DNA of 47,882 bases from an uncultured Treponema sp. (GCA_937915735.1 CALGGS010000039.1:1-47882), one strand, 5' to 3'; shown: positions 41,742-47,882, numbered from the stretch's first letter. Translations and numbers: made by a program. Notes: generated by a model not told the origin, from the sequence alone.

Positions 41742-43196
41742 TCAATGAATCTCCGCGCACAAAAAACCGTCAATTCCGCTTTCAAGGGCTTTCGTAATTT
41801 TTCCGTTTCTGTCGATTACGCAGGTTTTTCCGTCAATCGTGGAGCGAATAAAGGGAGAAGAGTTTTCTGCCGCACGAAAAACCGACATCGACAGGTGAAT
41901 ATTCCTGGCCTCCTCCGCCTCACTCCAGGCGTCATCTGAAATATTCACAAAAAAATCAGCGCCGCCCCTCTTCATTTTTTTTACCAGCGAAGGGAAGGAA
42001 TCCTCAAAGCAGATTGGGGAAGCAAAGGAAAGTTTTTTTATTTTAAAAATTTTAATTTGGCCGCCAGGAGAAAAAAACTCACAGCCCAGAGACTTTTTCA
42101 GTCCGTCAAAGATTTTAAAATTCAAGGTCTCAGGCCAATACTCCGTGAACGGCACGAGATGATTTTTGTCATAAATTTCGATTTTTCCTGTCTCACTAGA
42201 GAAAAAAAGAGCTGAATTATGAGTTCCGGCCTCGTCATTATGATTATTTCCAATCAGAAAAGAGCAGCCTTTGCTTTTAAAATAGTCCGCCAGATTTTTA
42301 GAAAGCTCATGCCGCCTTTTGTCACCAGGATTTTCAAGATTGTAAAGAATATCCGGCACAATTGCAGTTTCAGCCCAAACTACAAGCTCGGTCTCCGGAT
42401 TTTGAAAAAGAGCCTGGTCAGTAAGAGTTTTCAGAAGAGCAGCATCTTTTTCAAAGTCAGAAATAGTTCTTGAAGAAGCAGAAGAAGAGTTCTGAATCAA
42501 AGCTATTTTTAGGCTCTCACCAGATTTTCGGGAAGAAAAAAGGCACTTCCCCGCCCAAAAAGAAATTACTGCAAAAACGAGAAGCAAAAGCAGGCAGATT
42601 TCCCGTCTCACCGTCTTTCGGAATTTTGCTTTAAAAGAGAGGAGTTCTGACTCCCTTAAAATTCTTTCAGTAAGAGAATTGAAGAGCAAAATGACAAAAG
42701 AAACGCCGTACACGCCAAAAGCGGACGCAAAGCCCAGCAAAACGGGATTTTTCCACTGGCTGTATCCGATTATTCCGTAGGAGAAGGCAAAAATCCCCTG
42801 AGTTCTTAAAAAATCAACAAAGAGGACTAACAAAGCCCTAAAAATCCAAAAATATTCCTTAAAATTACCAGTAAGCTTTGTTTTTATGAAGCTAATCAGA
42901 AAAAAAGTGACGGAATTATAAAGGGCAAAAAGAAAACAGACAAAGAATAAAGCGGCAAGCCCAAACGAAGAAAGCCAGTGGCACATTAAAAGATATGAAA
43001 AAAATCCGTAAAGAGCGCCGAACAAAAGAGATGATTTCAAGGAAAGATTTTCAAGAAGCAAAAAATACGGGATGTAAGCGATAAAAGCACAAAAAGAAAG
43101 ACCTTCCTTAAAGATAAAGGAAGGCTCGCTAAGCACGAAAAGCGCTACGGAAAGAAAAAGCAAGATTGAATTTACAAAAATGCTATTTCTTTTCAA
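41742..43196 (-). CDS. lnt: Apolipoprotein N-acyltransferase
   Basis: This 484-residue membrane enzyme adds the third acyl chain to lipoproteins. The N-terminal 210 residues carry several hydrophobic helices. The nitrilase-like domain follows with the catalytic Glu in VVWAETAIVPD, the Lys in IYDKNHLVPFTEYWP and the Cys in SPICFEDSF. All three catalytic residues are present. The start codon overlaps the end of the HU gene by 14 bp, so the two are coupled. Its substrates would include spirochaetal lipoproteins such as the DGR target at 47.7 kb. Confidence 0.9.
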   Translation of the reverse strand: MKRNSIFVNSILLFLSVALFVLSEPSFIFKEGLSFCAFIAYIPYFLLLENLSLKSSLLFGALYGFFSYLLMCHWLSSFGLAALFFVCFLFALYNSVTFFLISFIKTKLTGNFKEYFWIFRALLVLFVDFLRTQGIFAFSYGIIGYSQWKNPVLLGFASAFGVYGVSFVILLFNSLTERILRESELLSFKAKFRKTVRREICLLLLLVFAVISFWAGKCLFSSRKSGESLKIALIQNSSSASSRTISDFEKDAALLKTLTDQALFQNPETELVVWAETAIVPDILYNLENPGDKRRHELSKNLADYFKSKGCSFLIGNNHNDEAGTHNSALFFSSETGKIEIYDKNHLVPFTEYWPETLNFKIFDGLKKSLGCEFFSPGGQIKIFKIKKLSFASPICFEDSFPSLVKKMKRGGADFFVNISDDAWSEAEEARNIHLSMSVFRAAENSSPFIRSTIDGKTCVIDRNGKITKALESGIDGFLCAEIH

Positions 43197-43503
43197 CAGG
43201 AATCTCCATAAGAGCTTTTTTCAGGTCCTGACCGGCACGGAAAGCCGCGACATAATGTGGCTCAACCGTGATAATCTCGCCAGTTTTTGGATTTCTAGCC
43301 TTGTCACGGCCGTTCCGCAAACGCGGCTCTAAAGTTCCGAAACCACGGAGTTCTACAGTATAGCCGTCCTTGAGGGAGTTTTTGAATTCATCGATAATTC
43401 CTTCAAAAGCCTCCATAAGAACTTTCTTTTCGATTTTTGTCGATTCGTGAACCTTGTCAACGATGTCGTTTTTTGTAACTTTCTTTACAGATTTTGAAGC
43501 CAT
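43183..43503 (-). CDS. HU-family DNA-binding protein
   Basis: This protein of about 106 residues is a histone-like DNA-bending protein. The family pattern is clear: TKNDIVDKVHESTKIEKKVLMEAFEGIIDEFKNSLKDGYTVELRGFGTLEPRLRNGRDKARNPKTGE, with the beta arm around residues 55-75 and a proline in the tip region. The N-terminus (MASKSVKKV) is a little extended. I chose the ATG at 43503, preceded by GGTGGGA. A -10 TATAAT near 43555 inside the rpsT terminator loop may be its promoter. Confidence 0.9.
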   Translation of the reverse strand: MASKSVKKVTKNDIVDKVHESTKIEKKVLMEAFEGIIDEFKNSLKDGYTVELRGFGTLEPRLRNGRDKARNPKTGEIITVEPHYVAAFRAGQDLKKALMEIPVEKK

Positions 43504-43528
43504 AATTCCCACCAAGTTGTAAATTTAG

Positions 43529-43571
43529 AAAAAAAATGCTATCTGAAGTGCATATTATACAATCAGATAGC
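43529..43571 (-). terminator. Terminator of rpsT
   Basis: The stem GCTATCTGA (43538-43546) / TCAGATAGC (43563-43571) has a 16-nt loop and, on the minus strand, a following T-run (complement of 43529-43536). It lies about 40 nt past the rpsT stop. The loop holds a TATAAT that could be the HU -10. Confidence 0.7.
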
Positions 43572-43581
43572 TAAAAGTGAA
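43554..43581 (-). promoter_or_regulatory. Possible HU promoter inside the rpsT terminator loop
   Basis: TATAAT (43554-43559) with TTCACT (43576-43581) 16 nt upstream on the minus strand. The predicted start near 43547 gives a leader of about 43 nt with a GGTGGGA site. The -35 is weak. Confidence 0.4.
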
Positions 43582-43608
43582 TTAACTCACCGCTAGAATG
43601 TTGCGATT

Positions 43609-43893
43609 TTATTTTTCAGCGCTCTGAGCGAAAGTCACATTGTAAAGTCTCTGCATGCGTGACTTTTTGCGAGAAACAGCGTTGCGGGTAAGAACACCCT
43701 TGCTTCGAGCTGAGTCAAGTTTTGAAGTCATAAGAACGAGTTTTTCCTGAGCAAGCTTTGAATCTTTTGCTTGAACAGCCTCGATGAACTGTTTAACATA
43801 AGTGCGGCACTCGCTCTTGATAGCCTTGTTGTGTAAGCGACGGTCTTCGCTCTGGCGGAATCTTTTCTGTGCTGATGTCTGATTTCTTGCCAT
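43609..43893 (-). CDS. rpsT: 30S ribosomal protein S20
   Basis: This 94-residue protein binds 16S rRNA. It has the expected Lys/Arg-rich helical pattern: SAQKRFRQSEDRRLHNKAIKSECRTYVKQFIEAVQAKDSKLAQEKLVLMTSKLDSARSKGVLTRNAVSRKKSRM. I chose the ATG at 43893 with GGGAGA upstream; an in-frame start 5 codons earlier overlaps that site. It lies downstream of tRNA-Glu on the same strand and could be partly transcribed by read-through. Confidence 0.93.
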   Translation of the reverse strand: MARNQTSAQKRFRQSEDRRLHNKAIKSECRTYVKQFIEAVQAKDSKLAQEKLVLMTSKLDSARSKGVLTRNAVSRKKSRMQRLYNVTFAQSAEK

Positions 43894-43928
43894 AAGAAAT
43901 TCTCCCAATATAATTTCAGTCTTTTTAT

Positions 43929-43963
43929 AAAAAAATACCTTGCAAGCAAAAAATGTTGCAAGG
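43929..43963 (-). terminator. Terminator of tRNA-Glu
   Basis: A perfect 9-bp stem ACCTTGCAA / TTGCAAGGT (43937-43963) is followed on the minus strand by a T7 run (complement of about 43929-43936), 9 nt past the tRNA. Confidence 0.8.
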
Positions 43964-43972
43964 TTAATTTTA

Positions 43973-44044
43973 CATCTCCTAGCAGAATTGAACTGCTGTT
44001 GTCGGGATGAAAACCCGATGTCCTAACCACTAGACGAAGGAGAC
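43973..44044 (-). tRNA. tRNA-Glu (anticodon TTC)
   Basis: A 72-nt cloverleaf with acceptor GTCTCCT/AGGAGAT, the D-arm block TCGTCTAGTGGTTAGGACA typical of Glu tRNAs, a TTC anticodon in loop TTTTCAT, and T-arm CAGCAG/CTGCT. Own promoter and terminator. Confidence 0.92.
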
Positions 44045-44077
44045 ATCTTTGCAACTCTTGTCGAGCTGACGGTAAGT

Positions 44078-44106
44078 ATAATATCAAAAGGGGAATTTTT
44101 AGTCAA
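44078..44106 (-). promoter_or_regulatory. Promoter of tRNA-Glu
   Basis: TTGACT (44101-44106), a 17-nt spacer and TATTAT (44078-44083) on the minus strand give a start near 44071, about 27 nt ahead of the tRNA. Confidence 0.75.
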
Positions 44107-44155
44107 CTGCTTTAGAAAGATTTTTAAATATTTTTTTTAAGTCAAGAAAGACCCG

Positions 44156-44707
44156 CTAAAACAAAACGCTCTCAATCCCTTCGATAAAATCTTCGGGTCT
44201 TTCAGCTTTCTCCATTTCTTTTTCGCGCCTGATTCTTTCTTCTGCCATTTCATCGGTTTCTTCGGCTTTCATACGGATTTTCTGCATTTCCTTTTCACCA
44301 GTCACTGTAAAGGGCTGAGACTCCCGCTGTTTTTTAAGCAAACTTTCTTTACGGGAACGCTGGATTAAATTTATTGTCAAATCCGTAAGACCAAGCCCCA
44401 GGCAAGTAACGGCGGAAATTCCGATGATTTTTTTTACATCTCCCTCAGTAAAGCTGTCCGTATTTTTACTCAGCGGATTTCTGAATTCTCCGTATTCGTA
44501 AAGTGAATAGCCAAGGGTTGTCCAAAGAGTAACAAAGGGAAGTGAGCCAAAGGTGATGATTTCAGTCCGTCGTAAATCACGGGCCCACTGAGGAAAATTT
44601 ATGTCATCATAATTCGTAGAAGAGGATGAGGATGACGCCGCAAGAAGCTTTTGAGGGAGAAAAATAAAAAGTGAAAAAAGAAAGATAAAGATTGAAATTC
44701 TTTTCAT
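44156..44707 (-). CDS. Uncharacterised exported or membrane protein
   Basis: I do not recognise this 183-residue protein. It starts with a signal peptide or anchor (MKRISIFIFLFSLFIFLPQKLLAA, probably cleaved after LLAA), then a Ser-rich stretch. The middle, about 50-115, has two hydrophobic segments (ITFGSLPFVTLWTTLGYSLYEYG and GISAVTCLGLGLTDLTINLIQ) separated by a polar loop. The last 65 residues are a highly charged Glu/Lys/Arg helix, likely cytoplasmic or coiled-coil. It lies 21 bp after rsmA on the same strand but has its own extended -10 ending 7 nt before its ATG, with no ribosome site. Confidence 0.7.
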   Translation of the reverse strand: MKRISIFIFLFSLFIFLPQKLLAASSSSSSTNYDDINFPQWARDLRRTEIITFGSLPFVTLWTTLGYSLYEYGEFRNPLSKNTDSFTEGDVKKIIGISAVTCLGLGLTDLTINLIQRSRKESLLKKQRESQPFTVTGEKEMQKIRMKAEETDEMAEERIRREKEMEKAERPEDFIEGIESVLF

Positions 44708-44714
44708 TTGCGAT

Positions 44715-44725
44715 TTTATATCACA
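44715..44725 (-). promoter_or_regulatory. Extended -10 promoter, leaderless start of the 44.7-kb hypothetical
   Basis: TGTGATATAAA on the minus strand ends 7 nt before the ATG at 44707, with no Shine-Dalgarno sequence. It lies between the rsmA stop (44729) and this gene. Confidence 0.55.
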
Positions 44726-44728
44726 GCC

Positions 44729-45586
44729 CTAAATTAAAACCTTCAGGCAGTCAGAAAGTTTCAGAAGCCCGTCCACGCTCAAATTTTCAGCGCGTTCATT
44801 AGGCTTTATGCCCGCTTTTTCGAGAGCCGCATCTGTTTTTTCGCCAGAGCAAAGGGCAAGGAGATTGTTTCTGACAGTCTTTCTCCTTGAAGAAAAAAGC
44901 TGGCGAATCATTTTCATAAAGAATTTAGGGTCCAAGCAGCGGGGAAAATCCTCTCTTTTTGTCATTAAGACCGCCCTGCTGGCCACATTCGGAACGGGCC
45001 AGAAATTACCGCCGGCCAAATCAAGGACATTTTTGACATCGTAGGCCCACTGGCACAATACAGAGAAGGACGAGTAATTTTCAGTCCCCTCCCTTGCGCT
45101 CATTCTCTGGGCCACCTCCTTCTGAATCGTGACCACAGCCTTTTCAAAGCGGACGCCCTCGTTTATTGTGTCGGCTATTATCGTGGCCGCAACATTGTAG
45201 GGAAGATTTCCAAAAAAACTGTCGGCGCTTCCATTTTCATCGTGATATTTTTTCCAGGTTTTAAGGACATCGCCCTCAACAAGCGAAAACCTGTCTTTTT
45301 CTGAATAACTCTCAAAAAACTGCCTTAAAAGCCGCGCAAATCCATGGTCAATTTCAAAGGCTGTAAGACAAGCGCCTCTCTCTAAAATCTCGCTCGTCAT
45401 GCAGCCAAGCCCCGGTCCTACCTCCCAGACCTTCATCCCATCTGCAACATCAAGACAGTCAATGATTTTTTTCCTGGCATCTGCGTTCACAAGAAAATTC
45501 TGACCGAATTTTTTCTGCATCGCCATTCCGTTTTCATCCAAAAAGGCCTTTAAAGCGACAGGGCTGTTATAATCTGGTGTTTTCAA
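44729..45586 (-). CDS. rsmA: 16S rRNA dimethyladenosine transferase RsmA (KsgA)
   Basis: This 285-residue enzyme dimethylates two adjacent adenosines near the 3' end of 16S rRNA as a checkpoint in 30S assembly. Motifs: KFGQNFLVNADARKKI (about 21-36), SAM motif I VWEVGPGLGCMTSEIL, and catalytic motif IV GNLPYNVA. The C-terminal domain includes FSSRRKTVRNNL. Translation appears to begin at TTG (45584-45586), with AAGGA about 9 nt upstream, because an ATG start further in would remove residues before the conserved block. It lies directly downstream of the DGR template repeat, at the position where the DGR reverse transcriptase is usually found. Confidence 0.93.
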   Translation of the reverse strand: MKTPDYNSPVALKAFLDENGMAMQKKFGQNFLVNADARKKIIDCLDVADGMKVWEVGPGLGCMTSEILERGACLTAFEIDHGFARLLRQFFESYSEKDRFSLVEGDVLKTWKKYHDENGSADSFFGNLPYNVAATIIADTINEGVRFEKAVVTIQKEVAQRMSAREGTENYSSFSVLCQWAYDVKNVLDLAGGNFWPVPNVASRAVLMTKREDFPRCLDPKFFMKMIRQLFSSRRKTVRNNLLALCSGEKTDAALEKAGIKPNERAENLSVDGLLKLSDCLKVLI

Positions 45587-45610
45587 AGTTGTTTTTCCTT
45601 AAAAATTTAT

Positions 45611-45637
45611 AAAAAAGCCGCTCCAAACAGAAGCGGC
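45611..45637 (-). terminator. Terminator closing the DGR template-repeat transcript
   Basis: The stem GCCGCT (45617-45622) / AGCGGC (45632-45637) with a 9-nt loop is followed on the minus strand by six T (complement of 45611-45616). It sits 12 bp past the TR and ends the cassette before rsmA. Confidence 0.75.
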
Positions 45638-45649
45638 AAGCCTGTGCGC

Positions 45650-45772
45650 AAAAGCTCGGACACACAACACATTGTTGTTGTTGTTCTTGTTGTTGTTGTT
45701 GACATTGCCGGAGCCCAAATTGACATTCCAAGCATTGTTATTGTTGGAAGCATACTGACTCGACGACCAGTT
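45650..45772 (-). repeat. DGR template repeat (TR)
   Basis: This 123-bp repeat is non-coding in practice but, read in the frame of the target gene, encodes 17 Asn codons (AAC/AAT) in the pattern N, NNNN, N, N, N, NNNN, NNNNN. It aligns without gaps to the variable repeat at 46454-46576. Of 18 mismatches, 17 fall on TR adenines (coding strand) and only one does not (T in TR, G in VR, in the TCG/GCG codon near the 5' end). The last 20 or so bases, coding VLCVRAF, are identical in both and would act as the initiation-of-mutagenic-homology region. TR and VR have the same orientation. A terminator follows. Confidence 0.93.
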
Positions 45773-45940
45773 AATGTGAAGTTTTATAATGAAACGGACA
45801 GAAAAGCCATATTCACTTGACAAAAGCCTCATACCACAAGAAAGGAAAACTCCGAAACACAACGATTCTTTTTGACTTATGGTAACTTCACCCTTTTACG
45901 CAAAAAGCATGTCTCGCTCCATAAAGCTATTTTTTTCACC

Positions 45941-46297
45941 CTATGGATTCTGGACTTTACCGCTCGCATTTCGCCATGCGGTAATTTGCCTGCCGATACT
46001 TTCCATTTTTGTTGAAAATTCAGCCTGCTTTTTTATTGTAATCAATTTTAAATCTGTACACAAGCGAAATTCAAATTTTAAGATTTCAAAATGGTCTAAA
46101 AACTGCTCAAGATACTGATATCTGTCTTTTGTTTTATTCGCACGATAAATGTATCGGACAAGTATTATACAGTCGCGTTTCATATCCTGCCCAATCGTAA
46201 ATTTATATTCACGGGGAAAATTTGTAGTCACCCGAAAAAGCTCAAGCGCAAGCTGGTAAACATCTTTAAAGACCGGAAGATTATATATTAATGCCAT
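45941..46297 (-). CDS. avd: DGR accessory variability determinant (Avd-like four-helix protein)
   Basis: This 118-residue protein fits the Avd/S23 four-helix-bundle family. It has a short basic N-terminus (MALIYNLPVFKDVYQLALELFRVTTNFPREYKFTIGQDMKRDCIILVRYIYRANKT), several amphipathic helices, and the ending ITAWRNASG. Avd forms a basic pentamer that binds the reverse transcriptase and the TR RNA in known DGRs. Its position between the VR gene and the TR, on the same strand, is the standard DGR order. The ribosome site is GGTGAGA upstream. The 168 bp between its stop and the TR hold no other gene. Confidence 0.88.
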   Translation of the reverse strand: MALIYNLPVFKDVYQLALELFRVTTNFPREYKFTIGQDMKRDCIILVRYIYRANKTKDRYQYLEQFLDHFEILKFEFRLCTDLKLITIKKQAEFSTKMESIGRQITAWRNASGKVQNP

Positions 46298-46330
46298 AAT
46301 TATTTTTTCTCACCCCCCCAAAAAAAACAT

Positions 46331-46364
46331 AAAAAAAAGCGGCTTTCTGCATTTAGAAAGCCGC
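46331..46364 (-). terminator. Terminator after the DGR target gene
   Basis: A 10-bp stem GCGGCTTTCT (46339-46348) / AGAAAGCCGC (46355-46364) with a 6-nt loop is followed on the minus strand by eight T. It lies between the VR gene and avd, so avd and the TR need read-through or their own promoter. Confidence 0.8.
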
Positions 46365-46376
46365 CCGCAAAAACCG

Positions 46377-46410
46377 CCGGTATTTTCGCCCCAAGGTGCG
46401 AAAATACCGG
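46377..46410. promoter_or_regulatory. Perfect inverted repeat downstream of the VR (candidate DGR target-site hairpin)
   Basis: A perfect 13-bp stem, CCGGTATTTTCGC (46377-46389) and GCGAAAATACCGG (46398-46410), encloses an 8-nt loop, 43 bp past the 3' end of the VR. It has no T-run on either side. In the Bordetella phage DGR a hairpin just past the VR promotes target recognition; this one is longer and further away, so the match is by analogy only. Confidence 0.55.
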
Positions 46411-46450
46411 AAGAATAGTTGAATAGTTAAATCGGTCGCGCTGCTCCCTT

Positions 46451-47740
46451 TTAAAAAGCTCGGACACACAACACATTGTAGTAGTAGTACTTGGAGTCGT
46501 CGAGGACACTGCCGGAGCCCAAATAGACATACCAAGCATAGTAATTGTAGGAAGCATACTGACTCGCCGACCAGTAATAAGAGTTCGCCAAAGAGTTTCC
46601 GCCTACAAGAGACAATGCCTGATTTACGACAGTCTTGTTTCTGTAAACATAGCAAAGTTCAGCCAAAGAAGGCATATACCAGCCTGTCGCATAAGTGCCA
46701 GAAAGACCTTTGTTTGTTCCGTAATTTTCGGCATAATCCCAAGCTGGATAATAAGTGCTGGTAGAAGTGTCGTCTGTAGAATTAGTCGAAAGGTATGTTT
46801 TTAAAAGGCTATAGTTGCTGCTTCCGTCAAGAACACCAGTAAATGTTGCAGTGCCTGCCGCCCCACTTCCGCTTGCACTTGGTGTACACTGGATTGTGGT
46901 TATATTTTTTGAATAAGCGTTCGCACTCGAAGAGCACCATCTTAAAGAGCCTGTTCCGTCATAATATGAATTATACAAGCCTACTCCGAGAGTTCTTGAA
47001 GTTGTCGTGTCTCCGTCATTATTCAAACCTGTTCCAACATAGAAAATAACAGAAACTGCCGCCGCTTTCTGTTCTACGCTCAAATCACCGATTGTGCTGT
47101 CATCATAAGCGATTGCACTTCCATCAGAAAATACGATGTCACCGACAGCCGTTGGAGTTTCTTTATTGCCATATTTTTCAGCAGCCTGTTTAAAATAGGC
47201 GTAATAGCTTGTGTCCGAACTCTTGTTGTAAGTTGTGGAAAGAGCAGTTTCGTTTTCATCACGCCAACGGATAAACCAGTAATCTGTTTTGCCCGGATTT
47301 GAAGGCGCTGTGAGTGTTGATCCGTACAAGCCTTTGCCTGAAGAATAGACCTCGTCATCGACATAATAAGTGTAGGTTATAACTTTTCTGTCATAGAAAA
47401 TGTTAAGGACATTCGTGTCGTCTGCAAGAGTTGTCTCGGTAAAGCCTTTTGCACTAAAGCCCGTGTAATAGCCTCCGTAAGTTTCTTCAATGGTTTCCCA
47501 TGTAGTTTCAGAAGTAATTTGGACAGAGTTTGTGTTGTAAAGGCTGTAGTCACTTCCGCTTGTGTTCTGCTGCCAAAAATAGACCTTTGAGTTAGTCTGT
47601 GTGGTAGCAGTTTGATTAACTGTGACTGTCTCTGTAACATATTTTGTTACAGGAACATACTTTGTTTCTGGCTCACAAGCCATAAAACCAAGAACGAGTA
47701 TGGCAAGTGTCATAATCGTACCAATTTTGAAATGCTTCAT
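46451..47740 (-). CDS. DGR target: variable lipoprotein with C-type-lectin-like C-terminus
   Basis: This 429-residue protein starts with a lipoprotein signal (MKHFKIGTIMTLAILVLGFMAC, lipid Cys22), so it should be anchored on the cell surface or in the periplasm. A Thr/Val-rich linker follows, then one InlB-like beta repeat at about 120-195 (YTYYVDDEVYSSGKGLYGSTLTAPSNPGKTDYWFIRW). The C-terminal domain (about 200-429) has GWYMPSLAELCYVY and the variable segment, matching the C-type lectin fold of DGR targets such as Treponema TvpA. The last 41 residues are the variable repeat, now mostly Tyr, Asp and Ser. I chose the ATG at 47740, with GGAGGAG upstream; an in-frame start at 47779 would precede that ribosome site. 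Confidence 0.88.
   Translation of the reverse strand: MKHFKIGTIMTLAILVLGFMACEPETKYVPVTKYVTETVTVNQTATTQTNSKVYFWQQNTSGSDYSLYNTNSVQITSETTWETIEETYGGYYTGFSAKGFTETTLADDTNVLNIFYDRKVITYTYYVDDEVYSSGKGLYGSTLTAPSNPGKTDYWFIRWRDENETALSTTYNKSSDTSYYAYFKQAAEKYGNKETPTAVGDIVFSDGSAIAYDDSTIGDLSVEQKAAAVSVIFYVGTGLNNDGDTTTSRTLGVGLYNSYYDGTGSLRWCSSSANAYSKNITTIQCTPSASGSGAAGTATFTGVLDGSSNYSLLKTYLSTNSTDDTSTSTYYPAWDYAENYGTNKGLSGTYATGWYMPSLAELCYVYRNKTVVNQALSLVGGNSLANSYYWSASQYASYNYYAWYVYLGSGSVLDDSKYYYYNVLCVRAF
46454..46576 (-). repeat. DGR variable repeat (VR)
   Basis: These 123 bp encode residues 389-429 of the target, ending at the stop codon. Compared with the TR, 15 of 17 Asn codons have been changed: ten to Tyr (TAC/TAT), two to Asp (GAC), and one each to Ser (AGT), Ser (TCC) and Leu (CTC). 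All of these changes are at adenines. Trp, Gly, Cys and the C-terminal VLCVRAF are unchanged, as expected for a fixed scaffold with a diversified ligand-binding surface. Confidence 0.93.
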
Positions 47741-47882
47741 TTTTTTGCATCTCCTCCGTAAAATATTTATTTTCACCACAAAAGCGATGAATAAGAAAAA
47801 TATAAAATATTTCTGAAAGTTTTTAAATAGCCCGAATTTCGAGTTTAGTTGAGAATTTACAAAAAAAGCGTAAATCTTTAAA

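Noticed and set aside
44156..44707. The hypothetical protein as a remnant of the missing DGR reverse transcriptase
   Set aside because: It has a signal peptide, two hydrophobic segments and a charged helix, with none of the RT motifs. It also lies beyond rsmA.
45599..45862. Open frame on the minus strand running through the TR, rich in Asn
   Set aside because: It is open only because the TR mirrors the coding frame of the VR. It has no ribosome site, and its C-terminal end runs into the terminator. Treated as non-coding template RNA.

Overview
The window looks like the chromosome of a host-associated Treponema (Spirochaetota). The pointers are a periplasmic flagellar sheath protein (FlaA), the paired TIGR03545/TIGR03546 proteins known mainly from spirochaetes, a GGGtGRT protein with its NifU-like partner, and a lipoprotein-type diversity-generating retroelement (DGR) target of the kind known in Treponema (TvpA). 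Most of the sequence is ordinary core chromosome, largely transcribed from the minus strand.

Layout. 1-2.2 kb: truncated metN, divergent from an M20 amidohydrolase. 2.2-4.1 kb: GGGtGRT and the NifU-like scaffold. 4.2-4.7 kb: a 180-bp tandem repeat beside a CAT tRNA. 4.7-7.5 kb: TIGR03545/03546. 7.5-9.7 kb: a triple-hairpin leader, a NeuB-family synthase and an acyltransferase. 9.7-10.7 kb: tRNA-Val and a Phd/VapC toxin-antitoxin pair. 10.7-12.7 kb: ilvB and an orphan 5S rRNA gene. 12.7-15.5 kb: a BvgS-type hybrid kinase. 15.5-19.4 kb: a galT-galM-galK Leloir operon. 19.4-20.7 kb: a RelA/SpoT-TPR fusion. 20.8-21.9 kb: flaA. 22.0-31.8 kb: a cell-shape operon in the order TPR, mreB, mreC, mreD, mrdA, rodA, ATP-grasp, amidase, GerMN. 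31.9-35.0 kb: rnpB, a zinc-ribbon protein and a nucleoside kinase. 35.1-35.5 kb: four tRNAs. 35.7-40.7 kb: rimP-nusA-infB-rbfA. 40.8-44.1 kb: ftsY, lnt, HU, rpsT and tRNA-Glu. 44.2-45.6 kb: a hypothetical protein and rsmA. 45.6-47.8 kb: a DGR cassette.

The most striking element is the DGR cassette at 45,611-47,740. A 429-residue lipoprotein ends in a 123-bp variable repeat (VR). An Avd-like four-helix protein and a 123-bp template repeat (TR) follow downstream. Read in the VR frame, the TR carries 17 Asn codons. VR and TR differ at 18 positions, and 17 of these are at TR adenines, which is the signature of adenine-directed mutagenic retrohoming. No reverse transcriptase gene is present: a terminator closes the TR transcript and rsmA follows directly. 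Any active RT would have to act from elsewhere in the genome.

A second pattern is in promoter layout. Several mRNAs start with a TGTGNTANAAT-like extended -10 that ends 6-7 nt before the ATG, with no Shine-Dalgarno sequence, so they look leaderless (TIGR03546, hybrid kinase, RelA-TPR, nucleoside kinase, the 44.7-kb hypothetical; galT and ftsY are weaker cases). Stable-RNA genes instead use a consensus TTGACA/T, a 17-18 nt spacer and TAATAT/TATTAT/TATATT. All calls come from reading the sequence and from recalled family knowledge; no searches were run.
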